A DNA stretch of 64,000 nt. It comes from an uncultured Clostridia bacterium. Lineage in GTDB: Bacteria > Bacillota > Clostridia > Oscillospirales > Ruminococcaceae. Below are positions 9,248-17,363 of the stretch, one piece after another. The stretch lies in NCBI GenBank assembly GCA_947624745.1, contig CANQLR010000001.1, forward strand, positions 1-64,000, in the 5' to 3' direction. The translations under genes and the position numbers were made by a program. Position 1 is the first letter of the stretch; the number at the start of each line of letters is the position of its first letter. The notes beneath the pieces were generated by a model. The model saw only the letters and a program-made list of their open reading frames with translations. It did no database searches and was not told the DNA's origin.

Positions 9248-12214
9248 TTAGGCAACGATCTCGAAGCCGTAGAGGACAGCTCCGTCCTCGGCAACGACAT
9301 AGACGTTTCTCCAGCTGCTGTCGGCGATGCAGTCCTTACCGGCCGCCAGGAAGTCGGCAACAGGAAGGGTGATGATGGTGAAGTCGTCGCCTTCTTCAAC
9401 AACGATGTTCTCCATGTCGACTATGCCGCCGTTCTCCGACTCGATACCGAAAGCGGTGATGGTGCCGGTGTAGGTGATCTTGATGGTCGCGTCGGCGTTC
9501 TTGTTCATCGCGTCGATGAGAGCGTTGTAAACGGTGCCGGAACCGACCCAGCTGGTCGCGAGGCGGGTCCTGCCGTCGCTGGTCACGAGCTTAAGCCCGC
9601 CCGCGATGGTGAGATCCTCGAAGTTTTGACCGGCGGTGGTCTCCATTACATAGAGCGCGTCCTCGGCGGGAGTATAGTTGAGCTTCGGCTTAGCGGGAGC
9701 CTTAGTCTCGGTGGTTTCGGTCTTGTTGACCTTGTAGGCCTCGGGCTGAGTCTCGCCGCAGATTATGCACTTGCCGTCGACGAACTGGTGAGGCACGGTG
9801 AGCATTCTGCCCTTGACGAGGTGGCCGTGGTACTGCTTGGTGATCCTGATCGGATAGGCGAAGGTCTTGCCCTCCTCCTCGGGACGGTAGCCGCCGCAAT
9901 CCGGGCAGGTCTTCTGGCCGTTCACGAACGGGCACTTCTCGGCCTTATCAATAGTCTCGCCGCACTTGGTGCAGACGACCGTGTGGGTGCCGTCGCCGTT
10001 CGGGGTGTACTCAAGCTTATCCTCGGGGTGCTTGCAGGCAGCCTTAGCGCCGCACTTGGTGCAGATCTCGTCCGCGCCGTAGGTGCAGGCCTCGGTCTCG
10101 ACCTTTTCATACTTGCAATCCGGGCAGGTAGTGGTCACGGTGTGCTTGCCGTCAGCCGCAGGAGTGTAAACAGCCTTGGCGTTCTTATGCTCGCAGCCGC
10201 GGCCGCAGTCCTTGCAGGCGTGGGTCTTTTCGTCGTAAACGCACTTGGCGGTGGTAGTCTTAACGACCTCGCCGCAGACGGTGCAGGTCTCGGTAGTGAT
10301 GTGCTGATCGTCGTTCTTTTCGTCCTTGACGGTCTTGGACTCGGTCTTAGCGTGCTCGCACTTGATACCGCAGACGGTGCAAACGCCGTCCTTATAGGTG
10401 CACTTCGCGGTCTCGACCTTCTCATAGTCGCACTTGGTGCAGACGGTGGTGATAGTGTGGACGCCGTCCTTAGCGGTCTTGGTGACCTTAAGGGTGTGCT
10501 CCTCGCTGTCGATGACCTTCTTGCAGTTCGAGCAAACTACGTTGTGGGTCTTGCCGTCCTTAGCGTCGGCGTATGTAGTCTCGTAGCCTTCGTGCTTGCA
10601 GGCCTTCTTCTCCTCGGGCATTTCGGCGCCGCAAACGGTGCACTTTTCGTCGGAGCCGTAGGAGCAGTCGGAAGTGGTGGTCTTAACTACCGCGCCGCAG
10701 GTGTCGCAGGTGGTAGTGATAGTATGGGTCTCGGTGTCTTCTACATGGACAGCCTTGCCCTCGGTGGTGTCTTCGTGAGCGCACTTAGCGCCGCAGACGG
10801 TGCAAACGCCGTCCTTTTCGGACCAATCGTGCTTTTCAGCGGGTAAAGTGGAGAGGTCATGAACCTGTCCGCATTCCGCGCAATAGAAGGTGACAGAGTG
10901 AGTGCCGTCGCCATTGTCCTTGATTTCGGGCTTAGCATCGTTAGCGGGTTCGCATTCAACGCCGGCTTTGGTGACCTCGCCGCAGGTGTCGCAGACTAAA
11001 TCATGAGTTTTGCCGTCTTCGTTAGATACGGCAGTAGTCTTTTCATGCGGGCACTTTGCACCGCAAAAAGTGCAAACGCCCTTTTCGTAGGTGTGCTTTC
11101 CAGTAGTGGAAGGAAGCTCCTGCTCGCAAAGTGTGCAAACAGCGCTTACAGTATGCGTGCCGTCCTCGTTGTCAACAGCAGTACCCTTGCCAGAGCAATC
11201 TTCCGTGGTGCCTATAGCCTCGCCGCAATCAAGGCAGCGAACGATAGTGTGGGTCTTGCCGTCAGCATTGGACTTGTATTCCAAGGTCTCGTGCTCACAT
11301 TCGGGAATAGCGGTAACGGTGGTAATAAGAGTGAACGTATCACCTTCTTTGACGTGAGTGGTGACATCAGATACGTCATAATTAGGATTCCAGCAAAGCT
11401 GCGAGGCATTGTCTTTCTCTAAGGCTGCCAAAAGTGTCGCAGCAGGAATAGAAACAGTTGTTCCGTTTACGGTCGTATCTGCGCTCAAATTTTCCCATCT
11501 TGTGAAAGATGTTGCATTAGAATAGCTTTGGTTTTGAATAACCAGCTGGCACCAGAACGAATATTGTGATACATGGTCTATATCAGCTTCCGGAACCAAT
11601 ACGGAGAATTTCGCGCCGGGAAGGGCAAGAGCCTCCATAAAATCAGCTATTTTGTCCCCCCCCACAACATTAGCCCATCCGCCTTGGCCAATTGAAGTAA
11701 CCGCGCCGGCAGTGGAAGTAGAGGTGTTTGTGAAAGCAGTGAAAATATCATTGCCGTCTTCTTTATGTAAAATAGAACGGGCAATGGTAGTAGTAGAGGT
11801 GTTTTCGTCTTTAGTCTGGAAGAAAATCTTTACAATAGTTTTTTCGGGGTCTATTGACAAAACTGCACCAGTATCGCCCTTAGTAACGCCTATCATGTTG
11901 CTCGTTCCGTCGTCATACTCAACGCAAAGCTGCAAATTACAGCCAGAGCCGCCTTCGCCGAACAAAACGCCGTAGGAATCGTAGCCGGTTACATTAAGGG
12001 TATCATAACCAAGCATGCCCCACTGATTTGTGAAGGTAAGGACATGAGTTTCCTCGTCGTATGAGCCCTGAGCGTTCATAGACGTCATCGGCGTGAACAG
12101 ATTTATCGGGTTTTTCTCGGGCGCCGCGCTCGCAGCGCTCGCCGAAACGGACAGCGCGCCCACCGACAGAATCATGGCAAGTGCTAAGAGCGCTGCCAAT
12201 ATTTTCTTTGTCAT
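9248..12214 (-). CDS. Large secreted protein with 18 CxxC motifs in tandem repeats
   Basis: 988 aa. A signal peptide (MTKKILAALLALAMILSVGA, cleavage near ASA) is followed by a ~280-residue domain of beta-rich look. Residues ~300-830 contain 18 CxxC pairs (for example CTVCG, CDTCG, CTKCG, CPDCG) in 25-50-residue units with recurring DGTHTV or GKTHNV between pairs. The C-terminal ~130 residues (from YVMETTAGQNFEDL) resemble the N-terminal domain in style. Such units could bind zinc or form disulfides outside the cell; no function is known to me. No sortase motif or surface-binding domain was seen. Its 5' third (11.3-12.2 kb) is visibly more AT-rich than the repeats. Confidence 0.9.
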   Translation of the reverse strand: MTKKILAALLALAMILSVGALSVSASAASAAPEKNPINLFTPMTSMNAQGSYDEETHVLTFTNQWGMLGYDTLNVTGYDSYGVLFGEGGSGCNLQLCVEYDDGTSNMIGVTKGDTGAVLSIDPEKTIVKIFFQTKDENTSTTTIARSILHKEDGNDIFTAFTNTSTSTAGAVTSIGQGGWANVVGGDKIADFMEALALPGAKFSVLVPEADIDHVSQYSFWCQLVIQNQSYSNATSFTRWENLSADTTVNGTTVSIPAATLLAALEKDNASQLCWNPNYDVSDVTTHVKEGDTFTLITTVTAIPECEHETLEYKSNADGKTHTIVRCLDCGEAIGTTEDCSGKGTAVDNEDGTHTVSAVCTLCEQELPSTTGKHTYEKGVCTFCGAKCPHEKTTAVSNEDGKTHDLVCDTCGEVTKAGVECEPANDAKPEIKDNGDGTHSVTFYCAECGQVHDLSTLPAEKHDWSEKDGVCTVCGAKCAHEDTTEGKAVHVEDTETHTITTTCDTCGAVVKTTTSDCSYGSDEKCTVCGAEMPEEKKACKHEGYETTYADAKDGKTHNVVCSNCKKVIDSEEHTLKVTKTAKDGVHTITTVCTKCDYEKVETAKCTYKDGVCTVCGIKCEHAKTESKTVKDEKNDDQHITTETCTVCGEVVKTTTAKCVYDEKTHACKDCGRGCEHKNAKAVYTPAADGKHTVTTTCPDCKYEKVETEACTYGADEICTKCGAKAACKHPEDKLEYTPNGDGTHTVVCTKCGETIDKAEKCPFVNGQKTCPDCGGYRPEEEGKTFAYPIRITKQYHGHLVKGRMLTVPHQFVDGKCIICGETQPEAYKVNKTETTETKAPAKPKLNYTPAEDALYVMETTAGQNFEDLTIAGGLKLVTSDGRTRLATSWVGSGTVYNALIDAMNKNADATIKITYTGTITAFGIESENGGIVDMENIVVEEGDDFTIITLPVADFLAAGKDCIADSSWRNVYVVAEDGAVLYGFEIVA

Positions 12215-12276
12215 ATATATGACCTCCTAATTCATTTTTCAAATTACACCCTCTCGGGCAATAATCCACGTTACTA

Positions 12277-12305
12277 ATTTTGCCACATTTCTTACGAAAT
12301 GTCAA
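12277..12305 (-). promoter_or_regulatory. Promoter of the CxxC-repeat protein gene
   Basis: Minus strand TTGACA (12300-12305), 17-bp spacer, CAAAAT (12277-12282). The leader to ATG 12214 is about 55 nt and contains AGGAGG just before the start. Confidence 0.75.
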
Positions 12306-12376
12306 GCACTATTTTGTATTTTCGTTAAAATTTCTGATTATTGCCCGCGAAATTATTGATTTTGACGAATTTTCCC

Positions 12377-12405
12377 TTGACAAATCGCCGAAAGCGCGTT
12401 AAAAT
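12377..12405 (+). promoter_or_regulatory. Promoter of glyQS
   Basis: TTGACA (12377-12382), 17-bp spacer, TAAAAT (12400-12405). The ATG at 12440 is only ~28 nt from the expected transcript start, which leaves no room for a T-box leader, although T-boxes often regulate this gene in Firmicutes. Confidence 0.82.
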
Positions 12406-12439
12406 AGCCTCAACAATTTATTTTTTAAGGAGACTTCTC

Positions 12440-13819
12440 ATGGAAAATACCCAAAAATCTATGTCGAAAATCGTTGAGCTTTGCAAGGGCCGCGGGTTCA
12501 TCTTCCCCGGCTCGGACATCTACGGCGGCCTCGCCAACACCTGGGACTATGGGCCGCTCGGCTCGCGGCTCAAAAACAACGTCAAGGACACCTGGCGCAA
12601 GCGCTTTATCCAGGAGCGGAAAAATTCCTACGAGGTCGACGCGGATATCCTCATGCACCCGCGCGTGTGGGAGGCTTCGGGCCACGTCGCGAGCTTTTCC
12701 GACCCGCTTCTTGATTGCCGCGAGTGCAAGACCCGCCACCGCGCCGACAGCCTTATCGAAGCGTTCGACCCCGAGGCTCACCCCGATTCGATGTCGAAGC
12801 AGGAGATGTTCGAGTTCATCAAGGCGCACCACATACCCTGCCCGAAGTGCGGCAAGCACGATTTCACCGAGATCCGCGAGTTCAACCTGATGTTCCAGAC
12901 ATACCGGGGAGTCACGAACGATTCAAAGAGCGTGATATATCTCCGCCCCGAAAACGCCCAGGGCGAGTATGTCAATTTCCTGAATGTGCAGCGCACGATG
13001 CGCGCGAAGCTGCCGTTTTCCATCGGCCAGATAGGCAAGGCGTTCCGCAACGAGATCACCCCCGGAAACTTCACCTTCCGCACGATCGAGTTTGAGCAGA
13101 TGGAGTTCCAGACCTTCTGCAAAGAAGGCACCGACGGCGAGCTTTACGACTACTTCAAGGCCTACGGCAAGAAGTATTTCGAGGACCTCGGGATACCCGC
13201 CGAGCACCTTCGGTATCACGACCACGAGAAGCTTGCGCACTATGCGAAGGCGGCCTGCGACATCGAGTTCCTGTTCCCGTTCGGCTGGGGAGAGATAAAC
13301 GGCACCCACAACCGCACCGATTTCGACCTCACCCGCCATCAGGAATACTCCGGCACGAACATGTCATATCTCGACCCCGAGACCAACGAGAGATATATTC
13401 CTTATATAATAGAGTCGACCTACGGCCTCGACCGCACCGTTCTGGCGCTTTTGTGCGAGGCTTACGACGAGGAGGTCATCGACGCCGAGAAAAACGACGT
13501 GAGAACGGTCCTGCACTTAAGCCCCGCCGTCGCGCCGTATAAGTGCGCGGTGCTGCCGCTGTCGAAAAAGCTCTCCGCCGAGGCGATGGAGGTCTACTCC
13601 TCGTTCGCGGGCGAGTTCATGACCGACTATGACGAGACCGGCTCGATCGGAAAGCGCTACCGCCGCGAGGACGAGATCGGCACGCCTTGGTGCGTGACCG
13701 TCGACTTCGACTACGCGACGGACAAGAAGGTAACCGTCCGCGACCGCGACACCATGGAGCAGCAGCGCCTCAGCGTTGAGGAAGCGGTAAAGTTCATCAA
13801 GGACAGGATAGGGTTCTGA
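12440..13819 (+). CDS. glyQS: Glycyl-tRNA synthetase, single-chain alpha2 type
   Basis: 459 aa from ATG 12440, chosen because AAGGAG lies 7 bp before it; the same frame is open back to 12341, but the added residues are not conserved-looking and precede the promoter. Class II synthetase: N-terminal KGRGFIFPGSDIYGG, motif 2 FRNEITPGNFTFRTIEFEQM and motif 3 YGLDRTVLALLCEAY are clear, and the C-terminal anticodon-binding domain begins near VAPYKCAVLPLSK. It charges tRNA-Gly. Transcribed alone and ended by a strong terminator. Confidence 0.97.
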   Translation: MENTQKSMSKIVELCKGRGFIFPGSDIYGGLANTWDYGPLGSRLKNNVKDTWRKRFIQERKNSYEVDADILMHPRVWEASGHVASFSDPLLDCRECKTRHRADSLIEAFDPEAHPDSMSKQEMFEFIKAHHIPCPKCGKHDFTEIREFNLMFQTYRGVTNDSKSVIYLRPENAQGEYVNFLNVQRTMRAKLPFSIGQIGKAFRNEITPGNFTFRTIEFEQMEFQTFCKEGTDGELYDYFKAYGKKYFEDLGIPAEHLRYHDHEKLAHYAKAACDIEFLFPFGWGEINGTHNRTDFDLTRHQEYSGTNMSYLDPETNERYIPYIIESTYGLDRTVLALLCEAYDEEVIDAEKNDVRTVLHLSPAVAPYKCAVLPLSKKLSAEAMEVYSSFAGEFMTDYDETGSIGKRYRREDEIGTPWCVTVDFDYATDKKVTVRDRDTMEQQRLSVEEAVKFIKDRIGF

Positions 13820-13832
13820 TATGATAACATAT

Positions 13833-13869
13833 CCCCGGCACAGGCGGTGAGTCTGCGCCGGGGGTTTTT
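13833..13869 (+). terminator. Rho-independent terminator of glyQS
   Basis: CCCCGGC (13833-13839) pairs with GCCGGGG (13857-13863), with an inner CAG/CTG stem, followed by GTTTTTATTTTTT. The T-run overlaps the stop codon of the convergent XRE gene. Confidence 0.85.
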
Positions 13870-14422
13870 ATTTTTTGGGAGTTTTCAGCTTCGCAAAAGC
13901 CTTTTTCGCGGGCTTTGATGTCAGGACGAAGTATATGAGTCCCGCCAGAAAGATCAGCCAAAGCAGGGCGGCAAGAAGCTCGAGATCGTACTCCGAAATA
14001 AAATAGATATAGCTCCTGCCCTTGAGCTTGCCCCACTCGTACATTTTTACGCCGTTTTCATAGTAGGTCCGCGGCACCATGACCGGTATGAACCGCGAGA
14101 GAATGTAGATGACACCGTTCCCAAAAAGCCCGAACGCCATCGCGGGAAACGCGGCCGCGCGTTTGAAGGTGTTTTTCCACGCCTTTTCGGCAGCCTTCAC
14201 TGCCGGGACGTCGCCGTCGCCATCGTATTCGTCGTTTAAGAGGTAGTCGGCGGTCACCCCAAAGATGCGGCTAAGCCGGTGTATGTTCACGGCGCCGGGG
14301 ATCGCGGTTCCGACCTCCCACCGAGACACCGCCTGCCGTAAGACGTCGAGCTTTTCGGCGAGCTCCTCCTGCGACATGCCGGACTTTTTCCGAAGTTCAT
14401 AAATTTTCTCGCACAGTTTCAT
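13868..14422 (-). CDS. XRE-family HTH regulator with C-terminal membrane segments
   Basis: 184 aa from ATG 14422, preferred over the in-frame ATG 14440 because AAAGGAGG lies 8 bp upstream of it. The first ~65 residues are an HTH_3 domain (LRKKSGMSQEELAEKL, then AVSRWEVG). Two hydrophobic segments follow, around residues 95-120 and 150-175, so this is a membrane-tethered repressor-like regulator of the kind common in clostridia. Targets are unknown. It converges on glyQS. Confidence 0.88.
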   Translation of the reverse strand: MKLCEKIYELRKKSGMSQEELAEKLDVLRQAVSRWEVGTAIPGAVNIHRLSRIFGVTADYLLNDEYDGDGDVPAVKAAEKAWKNTFKRAAAFPAMAFGLFGNGVIYILSRFIPVMVPRTYYENGVKMYEWGKLKGRSYIYFISEYDLELLAALLWLIFLAGLIYFVLTSKPAKKAFAKLKTPKK

Positions 14423-14440
14423 GAGAAAACCTCCTTTCAT

Positions 14441-14740
14441 GCGTCAATTCTACAGCATTTTGGGGGAAAATTCAAGCACCCCGGGTTTACAATTGCGCAA
14501 TTGGGGGTTACATGGGGGAGGCGGGCGCTTTGATGCGGTGGGGCAGGGGGCGCGGGGGCGAAGCCGCCGCTACGGCGGGTTTGATGCGCAATGGGAACTA
14601 AGGTACGAGTCAGAAGTCGAGTGGGCGTTGCGCCCCCTTCCGGTGGGATGGGGTGTTCCCCATACTTAAAGGCCCGCAGCCAATTCCCACGCTAACAAAT
14701 AAAATTAGAGCCTCAGTCAATCCATGCACAGGACTGACTG
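14441..14740. other. Gene-free spacer with degraded repeat remnants and a plus-strand hairpin
   Basis: No convincing gene. It holds a fragment of the triple-hairpin end (GGGGGCGAAGCC near 14570), a partial GAGTCAGAAGTC motif near 14608, and a hairpin near 14713-14737 (CTCAGTC... GACTGGGG) followed by TTTT that looks like a plus-strand terminator without a surviving gene in front of it. Base composition is strongly G-rich on the plus strand. Confidence 0.5.
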
Positions 14741-14752
14741 GGGTTTTCTTGA

Positions 14753-14833
14753 TTATATTACAACATTCACAATTATCCCCGTCACCAAGGAAAACGCCAT
14801 GACGAAGGCGAGATATAGCAAAAACCGCTTCAT
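14753..14833 (-). CDS. Possible 26-residue membrane peptide
   Basis: MKRFLLYLAFVMAFSLVTGI followed by six more hydrophobic residues, a single membrane segment. The ATG overlaps the TGA of the fragment upstream as ATGA, which suggests translational coupling, but no independent ribosome site is clear. It could equally be chance in decayed sequence. Confidence 0.35.
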   Translation of the reverse strand: MKRFLLYLAFVMAFSLVTGIIVNVVI

Positions 14834-14958
14834 CCCATCACGATTTTTATTGCGCCGAGGTTTGTGATTTTGATCGAGGGGTCTGTCAGCTCCGCACTGC
14901 CGAAATCCTTCACGCCCGTCAGCTGTCCGCTTTTTTTGCCGGTTTTCCTTTGCGCCCA
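14830..14958 (-). pseudogene. Orphan C-terminal coding fragment, family not recognised
   Basis: An open stretch of 42 codons without a usable start codon; it ends GSAELTDPSIKITNLGAIKI plus VMG and a TGA. Codon use looks like real protein, and a stop codon lies immediately upstream in frame, so the 5' part of the gene has been lost. I do not recognise the family. Confidence 0.4.
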
Positions 14959-14973
14959 TCAACTGCGCGGTTA

Positions 14974-15002
14974 TTGCGCCCCTGCCCGATTCGTGGTATA
15001 CT
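14974..15002 (+). promoter_or_regulatory. Promoter of the frameshifted XRE gene
   Basis: TTGCGC (14974-14979), 17-bp spacer, TATACT (14997-15002). The ribosome site AAGGAGG (15010-15016) follows, 8 bp before ATG 15025. Confidence 0.6.
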
Positions 15003-15024
15003 GTTCGCGAAAGGAGGGTTAGGA

Positions 15025-15683
15025 ATGACCCATTTACAGGATTTTTGCAACATCATCGCACGCCTGCGGAGAGAAAGAGGCTGGTCGCAGACGGCGTTCG
15101 CGGAAAAGCTGTGCATTTCTCCGCAGGCGATCTCCAAATGGGATGTGGGGTCGGGCTGCCCGACGTCACCTTGTTTCCCGCGATCGCGGAGGCGCTGGGC
15201 GTGCCGATTGGCGCTCTGTTCGGAGAAAAAATCGAGGAAAAGGTGCAGTTGGGCGAAATGACAAACCCGGAGCGGACAATAGCCGACGGGTGCGTGGCGA
15301 CGGTGTTTCAACGGGAATGGGAACCGTGCTGGCAGATCGACGTGGCGGTAGGCAACGCGTGCAAGATTTTGTTCTATGACGGAGCGCGGGACAGGGCGCT
15401 GCTCCAGGCAGTGGGGGATCCCACGTTTGTCAGGTATTTTTCGGCGGAAAACGAGGACGGCAGGCTGCTCATTGAGGTAAAAAATCCGTCCGGGTCGGCG
15501 GAGAAATGGGCTCCCTACGACCGCGACGGCCTGAACGGGGAAAATCTTGTGCGGGTTTTCACGGGCATGGCGCAGACGGATATTTGCGTGACAAATTATC
15601 TCGACCTTTGCTGTCGGGCTTCGACGCCGGAGCAAAATGCGTACGAAGTAAACGTTGCGCTGCCGAGAACAGCAATAGCATGA
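15025..15683 (+). pseudogene. XRE-family regulator broken by a one-base deletion in a G-run
   Basis: Frame 1 gives an HTH_3 domain (RLRRERGWSQTAFAEKL, ISPQAISKWDVG). After GGGG at 15147-15150 the protein continues in another frame as GLPDVTLFPAIAEALGVPIG, then ~160 residues to 15683. Restoring one G rebuilds the family consensus WxxGxGLPD. The promoter and ribosome site are intact, so the lesion is recent, is a sequencing error, or is a switchable homopolymer. The C-terminal domain (SAENEDGRLLIEVKNPSGSA) is not recognised. Confidence 0.8.
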
Positions 15684-15739
15684 CCTTTGAAAAGGGAAAG
15701 GACGACGTCTGCGGATATTTGAAACTACCCCTGCAATTC

Positions 15740-16318
15740 TCACCAACATTTTTCATCAATACAAAGCTCACATCTTTGCGCGATTTGGAACGCTTGAAAA
15801 TACCGTTCTTCCAACGGGATCCATTTTTGCTGAAAAATCTTCGCTTGGTTGGGCCCGTTTCGTGCCTGAATGCGGCTCAGTTGCTCGTCCTGCGAAACGG
15901 ACAGGAAGATATGCAGGTCGTAATAATCCCATAATTTCGGGTGACAGCTATAAGAGCCATCCGCCACGGTGAGCCTGTTTGGTATAACCGAAATCGGCTC
16001 GCGAAAGTCCTGTAAATGGCAGTCGTAGGGGCGGTAGGAAAAGGGAACGCCATGCCGAAATGGGTTCAGCACTTCTTCCCGAAAACGCCCCCAATCAATA
16101 TTACCTCCCGGCTGCCGCAGCCGGTCCTCAGTTCGCTGCTCCGGGCGGAGGAAAAAGTCGTCCATGTGAATAACATTACAGCCCAAACCATTTTGCATTT
16201 GCGCCGCAAGAGTGGTTTTTCCGGCAGCGCAGCGCCCGTCCACGGCAATCAGAGGGGCGGGATTTGTTTGTAAAATTATCTGAATTTCTTTCCGAATGAT
16301 GTCCGGCACCCGCCTCAT
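15740..16318 (-). CDS. P-loop small-molecule kinase of the uridine kinase/phosphoribulokinase type
   Basis: 192 aa from ATG 16318, which overlaps the stop of the ECF gene as ATGA. Walker A is VDGRCAAGKTTLAAQM, followed by VIHMDDFFLRPEQR (the substrate-side Asp region of uridine kinase-like folds) and VADGSYSCHP. Substrate is probably a nucleoside, riboside or vitamin precursor. Because it is cotranscribed with an ECF S component, it may trap the imported compound by phosphorylation (inference). Confidence 0.82.
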   Translation of the reverse strand: MRRVPDIIRKEIQIILQTNPAPLIAVDGRCAAGKTTLAAQMQNGLGCNVIHMDDFFLRPEQRTEDRLRQPGGNIDWGRFREEVLNPFRHGVPFSYRPYDCHLQDFREPISVIPNRLTVADGSYSCHPKLWDYYDLHIFLSVSQDEQLSRIQARNGPNQAKIFQQKWIPLEERYFQAFQIAQRCELCIDEKCW

Positions 16319-16887
16319 TTTAAATTCTCCGCAGTATCGGACGATTGCTGTGCGCGGTGAAAACGGACAAGCCCGGTGCGATTCAGCGCGACCATTATCG
16401 CGGGAATGAGTATGAGCTGGATAATTATTCCGGGTATCGCGTTGAGAAACGCGCCGGCCATGAAAGCCTGCCAAGTGAACGCCTCGCCGCCTATGCCAAG
16501 GATTATGATTTCCGTCACGCCCCAGACTGCGCGACCCGCAATCATCGCTACAAGAAGCGAGCGATAGAGCGAAATCACGCACTGCCAGCGGGATTTGGAA
16601 TACATCAGCCCGACAACAAGACCGTATGTCAGAAGCTCCATCGCCATCGCGACCGCAGTCGGGTAGAACGGGGGCATGCCGAATAAAAGCGAGCGCAGGA
16701 GCGGGGTTATAAGCCCCACCGCGGCGCCGTACTGCCAACCGCAGATGAGCCCGCAGAGAAAGGCGGGAATGTGCATCGGCAGGAGCATGCTCCCGATTCG
16801 GGGTATCTGCCCGGTCAGGAACGGTAGCACCAACCCGAGCGCAAGAAACATCGCCGCCAAAACCGTATTTTTGATATTTTGCTTCAT
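16315..16887 (-). CDS. ECF transporter substrate-binding (S) component
   Basis: 190 aa, five or six membrane segments. The N-terminal AAMFLALGLVLPFLTGQIP and PMHIPAFLCGLICGWQYGA are typical of the ECF S-component fold. S components bind vitamins or their precursors and share an EcfA/A'/T energising module encoded elsewhere. The substrate cannot be read from sequence; the coupled kinase points to a phosphorylatable compound such as a nucleoside or vitamin alcohol. No riboswitch fits into the ~40 bp upstream. Confidence 0.88.
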   Translation of the reverse strand: MKQNIKNTVLAAMFLALGLVLPFLTGQIPRIGSMLLPMHIPAFLCGLICGWQYGAAVGLITPLLRSLLFGMPPFYPTAVAMAMELLTYGLVVGLMYSKSRWQCVISLYRSLLVAMIAGRAVWGVTEIIILGIGGEAFTWQAFMAGAFLNAIPGIIIQLILIPAIMVALNRTGLVRFHRAQQSSDTAENLK

Positions 16888-16929
16888 TGTGATCTCTCCT
16901 ATATGTAAATTTTTCCTTTGCGAATCGTT

Positions 16930-17348
16930 TTACATGCCTAATTTATCCGCAAAATCTGCCATAGCCTCGGAGACCTTGATCTGCTGCGGGCAGACGGCTT
17001 CACAGCTCCTGCAACCTATACAGGCGCTCGGCAGCTTGTCATTCGGATACGAAGACAGCGCCATCGGCGCGATAAATCCGCCTTCGGTGAAGCAGTGCTC
17101 GTTATATAAAGCCAGCAAGGTTGGGATATCCAGTCCCTGCGGGCAGTGGCTCACGCAGTACCGGCAAGCGGTGCAGGGCAGGACGATCTTGTGTCGTAAT
17201 AATTCACGCCCTGCTCCATGGCATAAGCGACCATTTCTTTTACGGCGGCTTCATCGATTTTGGAATCATCTCCGTCCAATACCGGGAGCCGCATGGCGCC
17301 CATGCCGAGAGAGGATAATTTCAAATCTTGAAAATCTTTGTAAATCAT
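16930..17348 (-). pseudogene. Aldo/keto reductase remnant with internal deletion (copy 1)
   Basis: The first ~53 codons from ATG 17348 encode the start of an AKR barrel (LSSLGMGAMRLPVL, then EQGVNYYDT). Within about 30 bp the sequence jumps, out of frame, to the C-terminal [4Fe-4S] domain (CTACRYCVSHCPQGLD, then CIGCRSCEAVCPQQIKV). Some 230 codons of the barrel are missing. The junction lies near 17170-17200. Confidence 0.85.
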
Positions 17349-17363
17349 AAGTTTGCCTCCTTG

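Noticed and set aside
9230-10846. A 538-codon open frame on the plus strand
   Set aside because: It lies wholly opposite the CxxC-repeat gene; the product is a low-complexity Gly/Leu/Val chain with no ribosome site. It is a shadow of the repeats on the other strand.
12341-12439. N-terminal extension of glyQS to 12341
   Set aside because: It starts upstream of the promoter -35 box, and AAGGAG is placed for ATG 12440.
12440-12480. T-box leader before glyQS
   Set aside because: The leader from the promoter to the ATG is only ~28 nt.
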